The notes beneath the pieces were generated by a model that was given only the letters and a program-made list of their open reading frames with translations, was not told the origin of the DNA and made no database searches. The translations under genes and the position numbers were made by a program. This document shows, in pieces, positions 26,580 through 35,741 of a stretch of DNA of 64,000 nt (the first letter of the stretch is position 1; every line of letters begins with the position of its first letter). Source of the stretch: Echinicola soli (GTDB taxonomy: Bacteria > Bacteroidota > Bacteroidia > Cytophagales > Cyclobacteriaceae); the NCBI RefSeq assembly GCF_006575665.1, contig NZ_CP041253.1, forward strand, positions 3,509,001 to 3,573,000. Reading direction: 5' to 3'.

Positions 26580-26849
26580 ATGAATAACAGAGAAAAGTTA
26601 GAGAAAATGGACAGAGCTTTGAGGTTACTTGCAGACCTGAAAAATAGCCAAGTGGCTTTGATAGAAAAGGCTTCCCAGCTCCAACTTGACGCCATGGAGT
26701 TTAATTTTTCGAACATGGAAAAGAATATGGGGGATTTGTACTCTAGATACAATGAATCCTTGGATATGCTTGGCGAGGAGCTCGAGCGGTTCGAGATAAG
26801 AAGGAACAAGTTTGAACAAGAGCATGGTTTAGATAAACCTGAAGAATAA
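26580..26849 (+). CDS. Small coiled-coil hypothetical protein, 89 aa
   Basis: I do not recognise the family. The sequence is almost entirely amphipathic helix, with many Glu, Lys, Asn and Met residues (REKLEKMDRALRLLADLKN, then YNESLDMLGEELERFEIRRN). There is no signal peptide or cysteine. It has its own AT-rich leader and a strong terminator immediately after its stop, so it is very likely a real, separately transcribed gene. A role as an oligomeric adaptor is only a guess. Confidence 0.65.
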   Translation: MNNREKLEKMDRALRLLADLKNSQVALIEKASQLQLDAMEFNFSNMEKNMGDLYSRYNESLDMLGEELERFEIRRNKFEQEHGLDKPEE

Positions 26850-26850
26850 A

Positions 26851-26880
26851 AAAAGCCCTCCGCAAATGCGGAGGGCTTTT
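26851..26880. terminator. Bidirectional intrinsic terminator
   Basis: A perfect 13-bp stem (AAAAGCCCTCCGC with GCGGAGGGCTTTT) and an AAAT loop, with A-runs on the left and T-runs on the right. It serves both the small coiled-coil gene and the convergent pckA. Confidence 0.9.
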
Positions 26881-26881
26881 T

Positions 26882-28480
26882 TTAGGTGTTTGGCGCACCG
26901 GCCATTATATCCTCAGAAGCAAAATCCTCATATTTTTTGAAGTTCTCTACAAACGATTTGGCCAGTTGATGTGATTTTTGATCATATTCTCCCGGATTTT
27001 CCCAGGTCGATTTAGGATTTAGGATTTCTTCGGGGACATTTGGGCAGTGCTGGGGAACGGCTACATTGAAAACCTCGTGGGTTTTAAATGGGACACTATC
27101 CAATTTCCCTTCCAGAACCGCAGCGATCATCGCCCTTGTATATGGGAGCTTCATCCGTGATCCAATACCATAAGAGCCTCCTGTCCATCCAGTATTTATC
27201 AGCCAAACGTTCACATTGTGGTCTTTCATTTTTTTACCAAACAAGGATGCATAGACGGTCGGGTGAAGGGGCAAGAATGCAGCGCCAAAACAGGCCGAAA
27301 AAGTTTTTTGTGGTTCGGATATTCCCATTTCTGTGCCAGCTACCTTTGCGGTGTATCCCGATATATAGTGGTACATTGCCTGACTGGTGTTCAGCTTGGA
27401 AATGGGGGGGATTACACCGAATGCATCTGCCGTAAGAAAGAAAATGTTTTTTGGCAACGTGCCTAGCGGAGGCATAATGGCCTTTTGTATGTGATACAGT
27501 GGATACGCTGTTCTGGTATTTTCAGTGACGCTGGTATCGGTATAATCGATGGTTCTGGAATTTTGAGCAAACCGTGTGTTTTCCACTACGGCTCCATATC
27601 TGATCGCTTCCCATATTTCGGGTTCTTTTTCCCTGGAAAGGTCAACTACTTTGGCATAACAGCCCCCTTCGAAGTTAAAGACCCCATTATTCGTCCAGCC
27701 ATGTTCATCATCTCCGATGAGGTTTCTTGCTGGATCTGCGGATAGTGTGGTTTTGCCTGTTCCAGAAAGTCCAAAAAACAATGCAGTATCCCCATTCTTA
27801 CCAATATTGGCTGAGCAGTGCATGGAGAGAACCTTTTCCTTCAATGGCAAGAGGTAGTTTAATACAGAGAATATTCCCTTTTTTATTTCGCCAGCATAGC
27901 CGGTTCCTCCTAACAAGATGATTCTTTTGGTCAGGTTAATGATGGTGAAGTTTTTTCCTCTGGTACCGTCTAAAACCGGGTCAGCTTCAAACTCGGGGGC
28001 ACAGATGATCGTGAAATCGGTGCCTTGGTCTATGGTTTCATCCTTTTCAGGTCTTAAAAACATATTGTGACAAAAAAGATTGTGCCAAGCCAAGGTGTTG
28101 TATACCCTGATATTCAAACGGTATCTGTTGTCTGCACCTGCATAGACATCCCTGGCAAAGACACTTCTGTGCTTAAGGTGTGAGAGCATTTTTTCTAAAA
28201 GCCGATCGAAATGTGCTTCCAAAAATGGGATATTGACATCTCCCCACCAGATATTTCCCTTTGTTTCATAATCAGATACAATATATCGGTCTTTCGGTGA
28301 CCTACCAGTGAATTTACCTGTATGAGCCATGAGGGCTCCAGTGTCGGTAAGCCAGCCTTCCTGTCTTGAAAGAGCATGTTCGATGAGCTCAGCTGGTGTG
28401 AGGTTGAGTTTTACCTGACCATTATCCAATTGTTCATGGAGTTCTAGCTGGTCAGTAACTGGGCGTGTTTTACTGATCAT
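26882..28480 (-). CDS. pckA: Phosphoenolpyruvate carboxykinase (ATP)
   Basis: A 532-residue ATP-type PEPCK of normal length. The kinase P-loop is GLSGTGKTTLS, the metal-binding kinase-2 region GDDEHGW, and the substrate-binding segment HTGKFTGRSPKDRY is near residue 50. The R-loop/lid region SRMKLPYTRAMI is present. It converts oxaloacetate and ATP to PEP and CO2, the entry step of gluconeogenesis. This fits a bacterium growing on fucose-derived pyruvate and lactate, peptides and acids. It is divergent from the POT transporter. Confidence 0.97.
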   Translation of the reverse strand: MISKTRPVTDQLELHEQLDNGQVKLNLTPAELIEHALSRQEGWLTDTGALMAHTGKFTGRSPKDRYIVSDYETKGNIWWGDVNIPFLEAHFDRLLEKMLSHLKHRSVFARDVYAGADNRYRLNIRVYNTLAWHNLFCHNMFLRPEKDETIDQGTDFTIICAPEFEADPVLDGTRGKNFTIINLTKRIILLGGTGYAGEIKKGIFSVLNYLLPLKEKVLSMHCSANIGKNGDTALFFGLSGTGKTTLSADPARNLIGDDEHGWTNNGVFNFEGGCYAKVVDLSREKEPEIWEAIRYGAVVENTRFAQNSRTIDYTDTSVTENTRTAYPLYHIQKAIMPPLGTLPKNIFFLTADAFGVIPPISKLNTSQAMYHYISGYTAKVAGTEMGISEPQKTFSACFGAAFLPLHPTVYASLFGKKMKDHNVNVWLINTGWTGGSYGIGSRMKLPYTRAMIAAVLEGKLDSVPFKTHEVFNVAVPQHCPNVPEEILNPKSTWENPGEYDQKSHQLAKSFVENFKKYEDFASEDIMAGAPNT

Positions 28481-28774
28481 AAATCTCTAAAGTTATTTGG
28501 GTATTACTTAAAAGGTACTAATGCAAAGATATAAGAATTGGGGATTATTATTCTTAAAAAGACACGAAAATATCGTTTTTCAAACGATTTCGAAGGGTTT
28601 TTTAGGGAGTAAGTAGGTGATTTAAGGGATCGCAAAAGTGCCAGAAAATCTACGGAGAAAGGAGCTAATGTTCGAAATGCCAAAGGGGAACAAAATGGGA
28701 CATTTTTCATGGTTTAAGAAAAAATCTCTTATCATTGTAAATTGTTAAGCTTAATTTAGGAACTATTTACCCAA

Positions 28775-30358
28775 ATGTTACAAAACGAAGAATCCAATAA
28801 TCAACAACTTGACAGGGGGTTTGATGGTCCATCGATGTTTGGACACCCGAGAGGTTTAATGACACTCTTTTTTACAGAAATGTGGGAGCGTTTCAGCTAC
28901 TATGGCATGAGAGCCCTGCTTATCCTTTTTATGACCACAGCCGTCATTGACGGTGGGCTGGGATTTGATGACAAGACTTCAGGAGCTATTTATGGACTTT
29001 ACACGATGGGCGTTTACCTGCTTGCCCTTCCTGGTGGATGGCTGGCGGATAGGCTGTTTGGATTGAAGAAATCTGTATGGTACGGTGGGATTATAATTGC
29101 TTTGGGGCATTTCACTATGGGATTACCAGGGATAATGGCCATGCTAGAAAGTGGTCATGAAGCAAAAGCGGCACTATCTCCGTTGGATACTACTTCTTTC
29201 TTTTTAGGATTGATCCTTATCGTGGTCGGAACAGGATTGCTCAAACCCAATATCAGTTCGATTGTTGGACAGCTTTATCATGAAGGAAGTTCCAAACGGG
29301 ATGCAGGATTTAGTATCTTTTACATGGGGATTAATATTGGAGGATTTATTGCGCCGATTATCTGTAGTACGTTTGCTGAGGTAGATTGGCATTTAGGATT
29401 TGGAGTGGCTGGTTTTGGTATGATCCTGGGATTGATCCAGTACCGGTTGACCTCAGGTACCCTTAAGGGTAAAGGCGAACTGTCCGATCCAGAATCTGAT
29501 GCGGAAGTAGCCCACCGACGTCGCTTAAGGATGTTTACTTTTCTTACGATTATTGTGCTTTCGATGGTACTCTTTTTGATGTTTCAGGGAGTAATTGCCA
29601 TTGATGCCGCAGTGATAGCTGATGCTTCATATAAAGTAATTGCAATAGTGGCGGCGGCTTTCTTTATATATGTGTTGCTTTTTGGTGGATTAAATACAGA
29701 TGAGAAAAAGAAGGTAGGAGTGATCGCTATATTGCTTTGTTTTGGCGCATTATTTTGGTCCGGTTTTGAGCAGGCAGGTTCTACATTAAATCTTTTTGCG
29801 GATAGGTTTACCAATCGCGAAGTGTTTGGATGGGAAATTCCGGCTGGTTATTTCCAATCTGCAAACTCCATGTTTATCATTATTTTTGCACCAATCTTTG
29901 CTGCGCTATGGGTATGGTTGGCAAAGAGGCACCTAGAACCGAGTTCTCCGATAAAATTTGCTTTTGGGCTGATCTTGTTGGGGATAGGGTTTTTAGTAAT
30001 GTATTTTGCTGCCAAAGTGGCTGCAGCTGGAAATATGGCCGCACCTACTTGGTTAATGTTTACCTATTTGTTTCATACGTTTGGAGAATTGAGCTTGAGC
30101 CCAGTGGGCTTGAGTCTGACCACTAAGCTGGCGCCTAAGAAATTCCAAGGACAGATGATGGGGATGTGGTTTCTGTCAGTAGCCCTGGGGAATTTAGTAG
30201 CGGGAATCATTGCAGGTGAAGCAAGTGGAGGAACGAAGGAGTCTGTTGCTGAAATGCCGGATCAATATATGCTGATAGTAATGGTGTCGGTAGGGGCTGG
30301 ATTAGTGCTGATGATGATCACCAAACCTATAAGAAAGCTGATGGGGAATGTAAGGTAA
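28775..30358 (+). CDS. POT/PTR2 family proton-coupled peptide transporter
   Basis: A 527-residue MFS protein with about 14 hydrophobic segments. It carries the POT proton-coupling motif ExxERFxYY as EMWERFSYYGMR near residue 37, and the second signature FSIFYMGINIGGFIAP near residue 185. It imports di- and tripeptides with protons. Bacteroidota often carry a longer 14-helix form like this one. The 294-base gap to pckA holds divergent promoters. A strong terminator follows. Confidence 0.95.
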   Translation: MLQNEESNNQQLDRGFDGPSMFGHPRGLMTLFFTEMWERFSYYGMRALLILFMTTAVIDGGLGFDDKTSGAIYGLYTMGVYLLALPGGWLADRLFGLKKSVWYGGIIIALGHFTMGLPGIMAMLESGHEAKAALSPLDTTSFFLGLILIVVGTGLLKPNISSIVGQLYHEGSSKRDAGFSIFYMGINIGGFIAPIICSTFAEVDWHLGFGVAGFGMILGLIQYRLTSGTLKGKGELSDPESDAEVAHRRRLRMFTFLTIIVLSMVLFLMFQGVIAIDAAVIADASYKVIAIVAAAFFIYVLLFGGLNTDEKKKVGVIAILLCFGALFWSGFEQAGSTLNLFADRFTNREVFGWEIPAGYFQSANSMFIIIFAPIFAALWVWLAKRHLEPSSPIKFAFGLILLGIGFLVMYFAAKVAAAGNMAAPTWLMFTYLFHTFGELSLSPVGLSLTTKLAPKKFQGQMMGMWFLSVALGNLVAGIIAGEASGGTKESVAEMPDQYMLIVMVSVGAGLVLMMITKPIRKLMGNVR

Positions 30359-30361
30359 AAT

Positions 30362-30392
30362 AAAAAAGGGAGCGATCAACGCTCCCTTTTTT
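30362..30392 (+). terminator. Intrinsic terminator of the peptide transporter
   Basis: AAAAAAGGGAGCG pairs with CGCTCCCTTTTTT around an ATCAA loop, starting four bases after the stop codon. The A-rich left arm also allows termination of the convergent small gene. Confidence 0.9.
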
Positions 30393-30414
30393 ATTTACTA
30401 TATGATGACTATAG

Positions 30415-30561
30415 TTATTTTTCTTTTTTGTTTCCTTTAAATAGGTTGTTTCTAATGTCCGCGTTAGAAAGACCAGCACCTAAACCAATTAGGATACAAA
30501 CAATCAGTATAAATAATTGGGCTCCGGAGCCTAATGGGGAATTGAATATTTCCAGTAACAT
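30415..30561 (-). CDS. 48-aa small membrane protein
   Basis: A short frame with an ATG start and TAA stop encodes MLLEIFNSPLGSGAQLFILI, then one membrane helix (about residues 15-32, AQLFILIVCILIGLGAG) and a charged tail LSNADIRNNLFKGNKKEK. The helix with small residues and the basic cytoplasmic tail follow the positive-inside rule. It ends just before the peptide-transporter terminator, convergent with that gene, and lies 80 bases downstream of the terminator of the acidic-protein gene. I do not know a family for it. The clean topology and intergenic position support a genuine small gene. Confidence 0.55.
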   Translation of the reverse strand: MLLEIFNSPLGSGAQLFILIVCILIGLGAGLSNADIRNNLFKGNKKEK

Positions 30562-30639
30562 GTTTAACAATGTTTTAGTGATGTCTTAAATTTCCTGCAA
30601 TTTAATAGCTCCGAGCCATTGGACAAAATTAAATAATAA

Positions 30640-30675
30640 AAACTGGGCTGTCTTTCATCAAAGACAGCCCAGTTT
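30640..30675 (-). terminator. Intrinsic terminator of the acidic-protein gene
   Basis: A perfect 16-bp stem (AAACTGGGCTGTCTTT with AAAGACAGCCCAGTTT) and a CATC loop. On the minus strand it is followed by a T-rich run, nine bases after the acidic protein's stop. Confidence 0.9.
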
Positions 30676-30683
30676 AATGTTAA

Positions 30684-30881
30684 TTAGTCCAAATCGTCAT
30701 CTAGATCATCATCAAAATCTCCAAAATCATCATCATCAAAATCGATGAGGTTATCCTCTAGTCTTTCATCATCGTCGTCATCGAGGTCATATATATCCTC
30801 GTCGAGATCCTCTGAAGTGAATTCGTCGTCTTCCTCGAAGTCGTCAAATTCGTCGTAATACAGTTCTGTTCCTCTTGCCAT
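30684..30881 (-). CDS. Extremely acidic 65-aa protein
   Basis: A 65-residue protein in which 37 residues are Asp or Glu and only two are Arg; there is no Lys, Cys or Pro. It starts MARGTELYYDEFDDF and becomes almost pure aspartate with spaced Phe, Leu, Ile and Tyr. There is no signal peptide or recognisable fold, so it is probably disordered and soluble. Such proteins can mimic nucleic acid or bind basic proteins or calcium, but nothing here decides. The strong dedicated terminator argues for high, independent expression. Confidence 0.75.
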   Translation of the reverse strand: MARGTELYYDEFDDFEEDDEFTSEDLDEDIYDLDDDDDERLEDNLIDFDDDDFGDFDDDLDDDLD

Positions 30882-31584
30882 AATGTGACATGTTTAAATA
30901 AAATTAATAGGCAGGATTTTACGCTATTTACAACAAAAAACAGTTTATGTCAATAGGAGATTTTTGTTTTCTCTGGATTTTAAAGATCATAACTTAAAGC
31001 CAAAAAGATAAGAGGCCTTAATGTTTCTGCTAATTTAAAGGCGTTGGTTTAGTTGTGTGTTCAAATGATGATGTTTTTAATGATTTTTTCTGTTTTTGGC
31101 AGGAATGACATGGTTATTTTGTTAAATTTTTAACAGTTATGGTTTTGTGTTGTAAGTTTTGTATGCTGTTAAATTAAACTGGTAGCACTAATATTTAAAT
31201 GTTAAGGAGAACATTTTCATACATTGATGTAAATGTCCCATATGTTTACGTTTTTTTCAAGTACCTGTACGTAAATGTGTTTTACTTATTTGTTTTTCAA
31301 ACCATTAAAAATGTTTTTTAAATAAATTTTAATGTATTTTGTTTGTTTTCTTCTAGCCATTGATATAAATTAGTGGCATGTAATAGGGTACTGGAAACCA
31401 GTTAAATCAGCTTTATAAGAAACTTGTATTTGGATAAGCATTAGAGCTTGTAAAATGAAAAATTGACTACTGTTATAATTTACTGATAAAATGATGCTTC
31501 ACCGGTTCATAAACCTTTATAGGGTTGATTTACAGATGTTTGTCTAGTTAATAACGATTGTTTTGAATTTTTATTAGAGATACT
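30882..31584. promoter_or_regulatory. 700-bp AT-rich leader upstream of the EPS priming transferase
   Basis: There is no coding sequence on either strand. The stretch is very AT-rich with many T-tracts, and must hold promoters for the acidic-protein gene (minus) and the EPS priming gene (plus). The length is unusual for this window and could mean a long 5' leader or regulator binding sites, but I see no clear motif. Confidence 0.4.
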
Positions 31585-32970
31585 ATGAATAATGTTAACA
31601 AACTTGTCGCAGGTTTTTTCTTTATTTGGGACACCGTCATATTGGGAATTACTTTCCTTGTTTCGCTATATATCTTTAAGGATACAGGTGTTCAGGGGAT
31701 TGATTGGGTACTTTTCATAGGGTTAATATCCATATGGCTGGTGATAGTGAAATGGAGAAAACTTTATTTCTTTGATCTTAATGGAGATTTTTCCAACAGG
31801 ATTTTGAATTATGTGAAATCCAGTGCCATTTTGGTGGTGATTCTTGGTTTGTCATATTTAATTTTCACCTTTCCGCCGACATTTAGGAAAGTGGTTTTAT
31901 CATTCTCTATTGGATTTCCATTGATTGGAATAGTTACCAATTTTGTCATCTTGAGTATTATTAACCGATTGAAAAATAGTGGAGGAGTTGGAAAAAATGT
32001 ATTGGTTACGGGACAAGGGGAGATGGTAAATAGGGTGAACTCCTACTTTAAGGATAATCCAAAGAATGGTTATCAGGTGAAAGGGATGGTGAAGTATCAT
32101 AATGTAGCCGAACCGGAACTGGCCGTAGAAGGTGGTGAATATGTGAGTGATTTAGACAATATGGGTAACTATCTTAGGGATAATCCAGTAGACGAAGTTA
32201 TTGTGGCCTTACCGATCCAATATTCCGAAGAAATAAAGAAGATTCTCAACACGGCTGATTATTACGGTACTCGTGTCAGATTTATCCCGGATTATCAGAA
32301 ATTACTTGGGGAAGATTGTAAAGTGATCAGGCAAGGAAACATGGATATGGTTAACGTAAGGCAGATGCCCCTTGATGATAAGATTTCTTCTTTTCTAAAA
32401 GAGTGCTTTGATTGGTGTTTTTCCAGTTTGATTCTTTTAATGCTGTCCCCATTGTTTTTCTTGATTGTGATATTGATAAAACTTGATAGTCCAGGGCCCG
32501 CCTTTTATTGTCCCGAACGGATCGGTAAAGGGGGCAAGCCGTTTCGTGTGTTTAAGTTTAGGACTATGAGGGAGAATGATAGTACCGGAAAAGCTTCAAC
32601 AGTTGAAAACGATCCACGTATTACCAAAGTTGGTAAGTTTTTGAGAAAATACAGTATAGATGAGCTTCCACAATTTGCCAATGTATTTATGGGCGATATG
32701 AGTGTGGTAGGACCAAGGCCGCACAGGACTTACCTCAATGAAGAATTCCAACGTAGCGTTGATAAGGCCATGGTTAGACATTATTTCAAACCGGGGGTTA
32801 CTGGATGGGCTCAAGTAAATGGCTGGAGGGGGCCTACAGAGACTGCTGAGCAAAAGGAACAGCGAATAGCTCACGACCTGTGGTATATGAAAAACTGGTC
32901 AATGAAACTCGATATAAAAATAATATACTTAACGATTTTTGGACGGAAAACACACGGGACTGCTTTTTGA
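31585..32970 (+). CDS. Undecaprenyl-phosphate sugar phosphotransferase (EPS priming enzyme)
   Basis: A 461-residue polyprenyl glycosylphosphotransferase of the WcaJ/WbaP type. Four N-terminal membrane helices (to about residue 130) precede a nucleotide-binding-like soluble domain. A re-entrant helix (about 275-295) then leads into the catalytic domain, with KPFRVFKFRTMRE, ITKVGKFLRKYSIDELPQ, MSVVGPRPH and the GVTGWAQVNGWRG tail. It transfers a sugar-1-phosphate from a nucleotide sugar to undecaprenyl phosphate at the inner membrane, starting each EPS repeat unit. It is transcribed toward the rest of the EPS genes and has its own terminator. Confidence 0.94.
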   Translation: MNNVNKLVAGFFFIWDTVILGITFLVSLYIFKDTGVQGIDWVLFIGLISIWLVIVKWRKLYFFDLNGDFSNRILNYVKSSAILVVILGLSYLIFTFPPTFRKVVLSFSIGFPLIGIVTNFVILSIINRLKNSGGVGKNVLVTGQGEMVNRVNSYFKDNPKNGYQVKGMVKYHNVAEPELAVEGGEYVSDLDNMGNYLRDNPVDEVIVALPIQYSEEIKKILNTADYYGTRVRFIPDYQKLLGEDCKVIRQGNMDMVNVRQMPLDDKISSFLKECFDWCFSSLILLMLSPLFFLIVILIKLDSPGPAFYCPERIGKGGKPFRVFKFRTMRENDSTGKASTVENDPRITKVGKFLRKYSIDELPQFANVFMGDMSVVGPRPHRTYLNEEFQRSVDKAMVRHYFKPGVTGWAQVNGWRGPTETAEQKEQRIAHDLWYMKNWSMKLDIKIIYLTIFGRKTHGTAF

Positions 32971-32983
32971 TAATGACTACTTG

Positions 32984-33010
32984 GCATGGAGAAACTTGAT
33001 TTCTCCATGC
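32984..33010 (+). terminator. Intrinsic terminator after the priming transferase
   Basis: GCATGGAGAAA and TTTCTCCATGC form a perfect 11-bp stem with a CTTGA loop. A T-rich tract (TTATCTTGATTTTTTT) follows. Confidence 0.8.
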
Positions 33011-33693
33011 TTATCTTGATTTTTTTGTTATTCGAGCCTATAAGTGGTTTTCGAACTTTTTTTATTATTTAATTTTATTTTGCTGCTAAAATCACAAAGA
33101 AAACGCTGAAATATTTTTTAAACTAATAGCTGAATCATCATGTTATAAATGAAAAATACTATTAAAAATTGGGTAATAAATAATCATATTGTGGATATAT
33201 TCTACAATTATTAATTAAACAAACAATAGGGTTGTTTTTTAAAATTCAATTTTACGCATATAATTTTTGATTATTTAAATGGTGATAATTGTTTTTTGTC
33301 GAAATGGAAAAAACATCATTTCTTATAATATGATTAATATGTATTTTAGTATGAAAAAATATAGTTATAAATATTAAAATTTAATTATACCTATTAAAAA
33401 TTTACATAGAAAGTTTTTTCTTTTTTTATTTACGTTTTTACACTGTTTATATCATATCACAAGTTGTTTGTTTCGTTTTATTAACTCGTTCGTTTTCAGT
33501 TAGGTTACGTGGTATGGATATTGGAAAGCTGTTGGGAACAAGTAGTTAATCACCCTAATGATTATACTGTTTGAATCTTATTTACCAACCAACAACCACA
33601 CTAATGAAAACTAATATAAGAGAAGGACCATCGATGCACTTTAGCTAGATCTGGAAAACACTTAAAAGTAATTATCACCTAACTTATTTATTA
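33011..33693. other. Very AT-rich gene-free stretch before the lyase gene
   Basis: About 680 bases of strongly AT-rich sequence with many homopolymer runs and no coding frame. It separates the priming transferase terminator from the lyase gene, so the lyase probably has its own promoter here. The composition resembles DNA bound by nucleoid-silencing proteins, but that is inference. Confidence 0.4.
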
Positions 33694-34923
33694 ATGAAAT
33701 CTATCACCAATTTAACTTGCAAGAGTTTTCTTGCAGGGCTTACTACGGTCTTTTTCGCAAGTTCTTGTCAGCTAGATGAATCGCAACAACTGGATGAGCA
33801 AGAAAGTACTGAGGTAGCAGATGTTACAACTAAATTATCAGGATTATTGTTTTCAGAAGATTTTGAGGGGGATGACCCACTGAAAGGAATCCATACTCAA
33901 GGGTCTGAAGATTATAGCCTAAGAATTGTTTCATGGCGGTCATTTGAAGGGGATAAATCTGCTATGTTCAGGCTGACATCATCTGATGAAATGGCTGCAA
34001 ACGGTACGCGTTCTGAAGTACTGGTTAATTCTAAAGCTCCTTCCCAGGATATGTGGTACAGTTTTGCTGTTTATTTTCCTGAGGATGGATACGAGTACGA
34101 TAAATCTAACGAATCCATTTCACAGTGGAGACAAAGTTCTGGAGGACCAGCCTTGTCCCTAAGAACGTCTAAGGATGAATTGTACCTTCGTGTAGTGTCT
34201 CCTAAGGATGAAAAAAAATGGGAACACCTTAATTTGGGACCGATCATAAAAGATAAATGGACAGAATTTGCGTTTCGTGTTCATCATTCCTCTGGGAGTG
34301 ACGGATCTGTAGAGATTTGGAGAGACGGAAATAAAGTTTTGAATTATAATGGACCGAATTTATACAAGGGAATAGGGCTCCCTCATTGGAAAGTAGGGAT
34401 TTATAAATCAATATGGAATTATACGAAAACGGATACGGATGTAAGAACACTTTATATGGATAATATCCGGTACGGTGACGAAAATGTATCTTTATCTGAC
34501 CTTGTAACTGGAAGTGCGTTGAACTTAGCAGATGGAGTAATCAATGATGCTAAAGAACCCAAGCTAATCATCGCAAATGCTGATACAGAATCCCTGTGGG
34601 AAGATTTACATCCTGGCAAGATCATTTATTTCTCCAGGTTAGGTACAAAAAAGTTTAGTTTGTACGCAGACGTAGATAAAAGAATTAAAAGTGTACGATT
34701 CGATCTCTATCAACAGGAAGGTGATGGGTATAAATTGATCCACTCCATGTTGGATGGCGGATACCCATTTCTATTATTTGGAGATGATGGCAGAGGTAAT
34801 TTCTATTATGGTAATCGATTCCTAAAGTCTGGAAAGTATCGAGTGGAAATGGCTGCTTTTGCTGATGAAAAAGGCATCATTCCAGTAGGGGATAAAATGT
34901 CCTCGACCTTTAAGATTTATTGA
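33694..34923 (+). CDS. Secreted polysaccharide lyase (heparin-lyase-I-like fold), lipoprotein
   Basis: A 409-residue protein. The N terminus is a lipoprotein signal with lipobox FASSC (about residue 25). After an acidic linker, residues 50-265 form a jelly-roll lyase domain: LFSEDFEGDDP, GTRSEVLV (the RxE motif of these beta-sandwich lyases), MWYSFAVYFPEDG, ISQWRQ and KVGIYKSIWNY. This matches the Pfam Polysacc_lyase group (PF14099) rather than PL8. A C-terminal beta domain (about 285-409) of unknown function follows. It would sit on the cell surface and cleave a uronate-containing polymer, perhaps the EPS made by the surrounding genes. Confidence 0.82.
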   Translation: MKSITNLTCKSFLAGLTTVFFASSCQLDESQQLDEQESTEVADVTTKLSGLLFSEDFEGDDPLKGIHTQGSEDYSLRIVSWRSFEGDKSAMFRLTSSDEMAANGTRSEVLVNSKAPSQDMWYSFAVYFPEDGYEYDKSNESISQWRQSSGGPALSLRTSKDELYLRVVSPKDEKKWEHLNLGPIIKDKWTEFAFRVHHSSGSDGSVEIWRDGNKVLNYNGPNLYKGIGLPHWKVGIYKSIWNYTKTDTDVRTLYMDNIRYGDENVSLSDLVTGSALNLADGVINDAKEPKLIIANADTESLWEDLHPGKIIYFSRLGTKKFSLYADVDKRIKSVRFDLYQQEGDGYKLIHSMLDGGYPFLLFGDDGRGNFYYGNRFLKSGKYRVEMAAFADEKGIIPVGDKMSSTFKIY

Positions 34924-34935
34924 CTTTATAAAAAT

Positions 34936-34973
34936 AAAAATCGGCTCAACCTTTTAAGATTGAGCCGATTTTT
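34936..34973 (+). terminator. Intrinsic terminator of the lyase gene
   Basis: A 14-bp perfect stem (AAAAATCGGCTCAA with TTGAGCCGATTTTT) and a 10-base loop, followed by ATTTTAT. Confidence 0.9.
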
Positions 34974-35051
34974 ATTTTATAGCTTAATTTCTATGCCTTT
35001 ATAAGAGTGATTGGTGAATTTTGTAGTAAATCAGGATGAAATATTTTTTGA

Positions 35052-35639
35052 TCAAATGGCTGGTGAGACCGGACTTGAGTGGTTTTTACTTCTTAGAATT
35101 TTGGCTGGAACTCCTCCAATGATGCAATTATCCGGTACATCGTGTGTAACTACGCTACCGGCTGCAATAGTTACATTATTCCCTATTTTTACCGGTCCTA
35201 AGATTGTAACACTTGTGCCTATATAACAATTGTCCCCAATAACCACTTCGGGATTTCCTATACCCGGTTTTTTTTTGCCTATCAGGACCCGTGGAAGTAC
35301 TGTACAGTTTTTGCCAATTTTAGCAAACACAGCAATACGGACAAATCCGGAATGTACTAAGTGAAAGCCTTCTCCTAGCGTGTTTGGATGAATGTAGAAG
35401 CTGTATTTTAGCTTCATCCTTCTGTGGTTCCAATATCTCCATGCCAAGGGGACATAGTCCCAAGGTTTTTTCTTTTTGTTGAGATAGTATTCTAAGTAAC
35501 GTAAGTTTTTGAAAAACCGGTATACCCTGTATCCTTCAGAGTAGGTGATCCACATGATGAAAGGCCTTTTGATGTTAAGTTTTGCCCTCTCGATTCCTAT
35601 AAACCTGTTCAGGTCTTTTTTACTTTTAATAAGATCCAT
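35052..35639 (-). CDS. Serine-acetyltransferase-like hexapeptide O-acetyltransferase
   Basis: A 195-residue left-handed beta-helix acyltransferase. The N-terminal 95 residues are basic and helical (FKNLRYLEYYLNKKKKPWDY). The C-terminal half holds hexapeptide repeats, from IHPNTLGEGFHLVHSG through VVIGDNCYIGTSVTILG to IAAGSVVTHDVPDNCIIGGVPAKIL. The fold uses acetyl-CoA; in an EPS operon the acceptor is more likely a sugar than free serine. It is the last gene of the minus-strand EPS run. A catalytic His is present in the HLVHSGFV segment. Confidence 0.85.
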   Translation of the reverse strand: MDLIKSKKDLNRFIGIERAKLNIKRPFIMWITYSEGYRVYRFFKNLRYLEYYLNKKKKPWDYVPLAWRYWNHRRMKLKYSFYIHPNTLGEGFHLVHSGFVRIAVFAKIGKNCTVLPRVLIGKKKPGIGNPEVVIGDNCYIGTSVTILGPVKIGNNVTIAAGSVVTHDVPDNCIIGGVPAKILRSKNHSSPVSPAI

Positions 35640-35741
35640 GGGTGAAAAGAACTTTTAATATCATTGGGGAAAATGGTTTATCAAAGTTACATGCAATCGG
35701 ACGTTTTATAAATGATCCATATTTCACTAAAGGAATATAGA

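Noticed and set aside
28504..28710. 68-codon minus-strand frame between pckA and the peptide transporter
   Set aside because: Basic, repetitive serine/phenylalanine composition typical of a chance frame in a promoter region.
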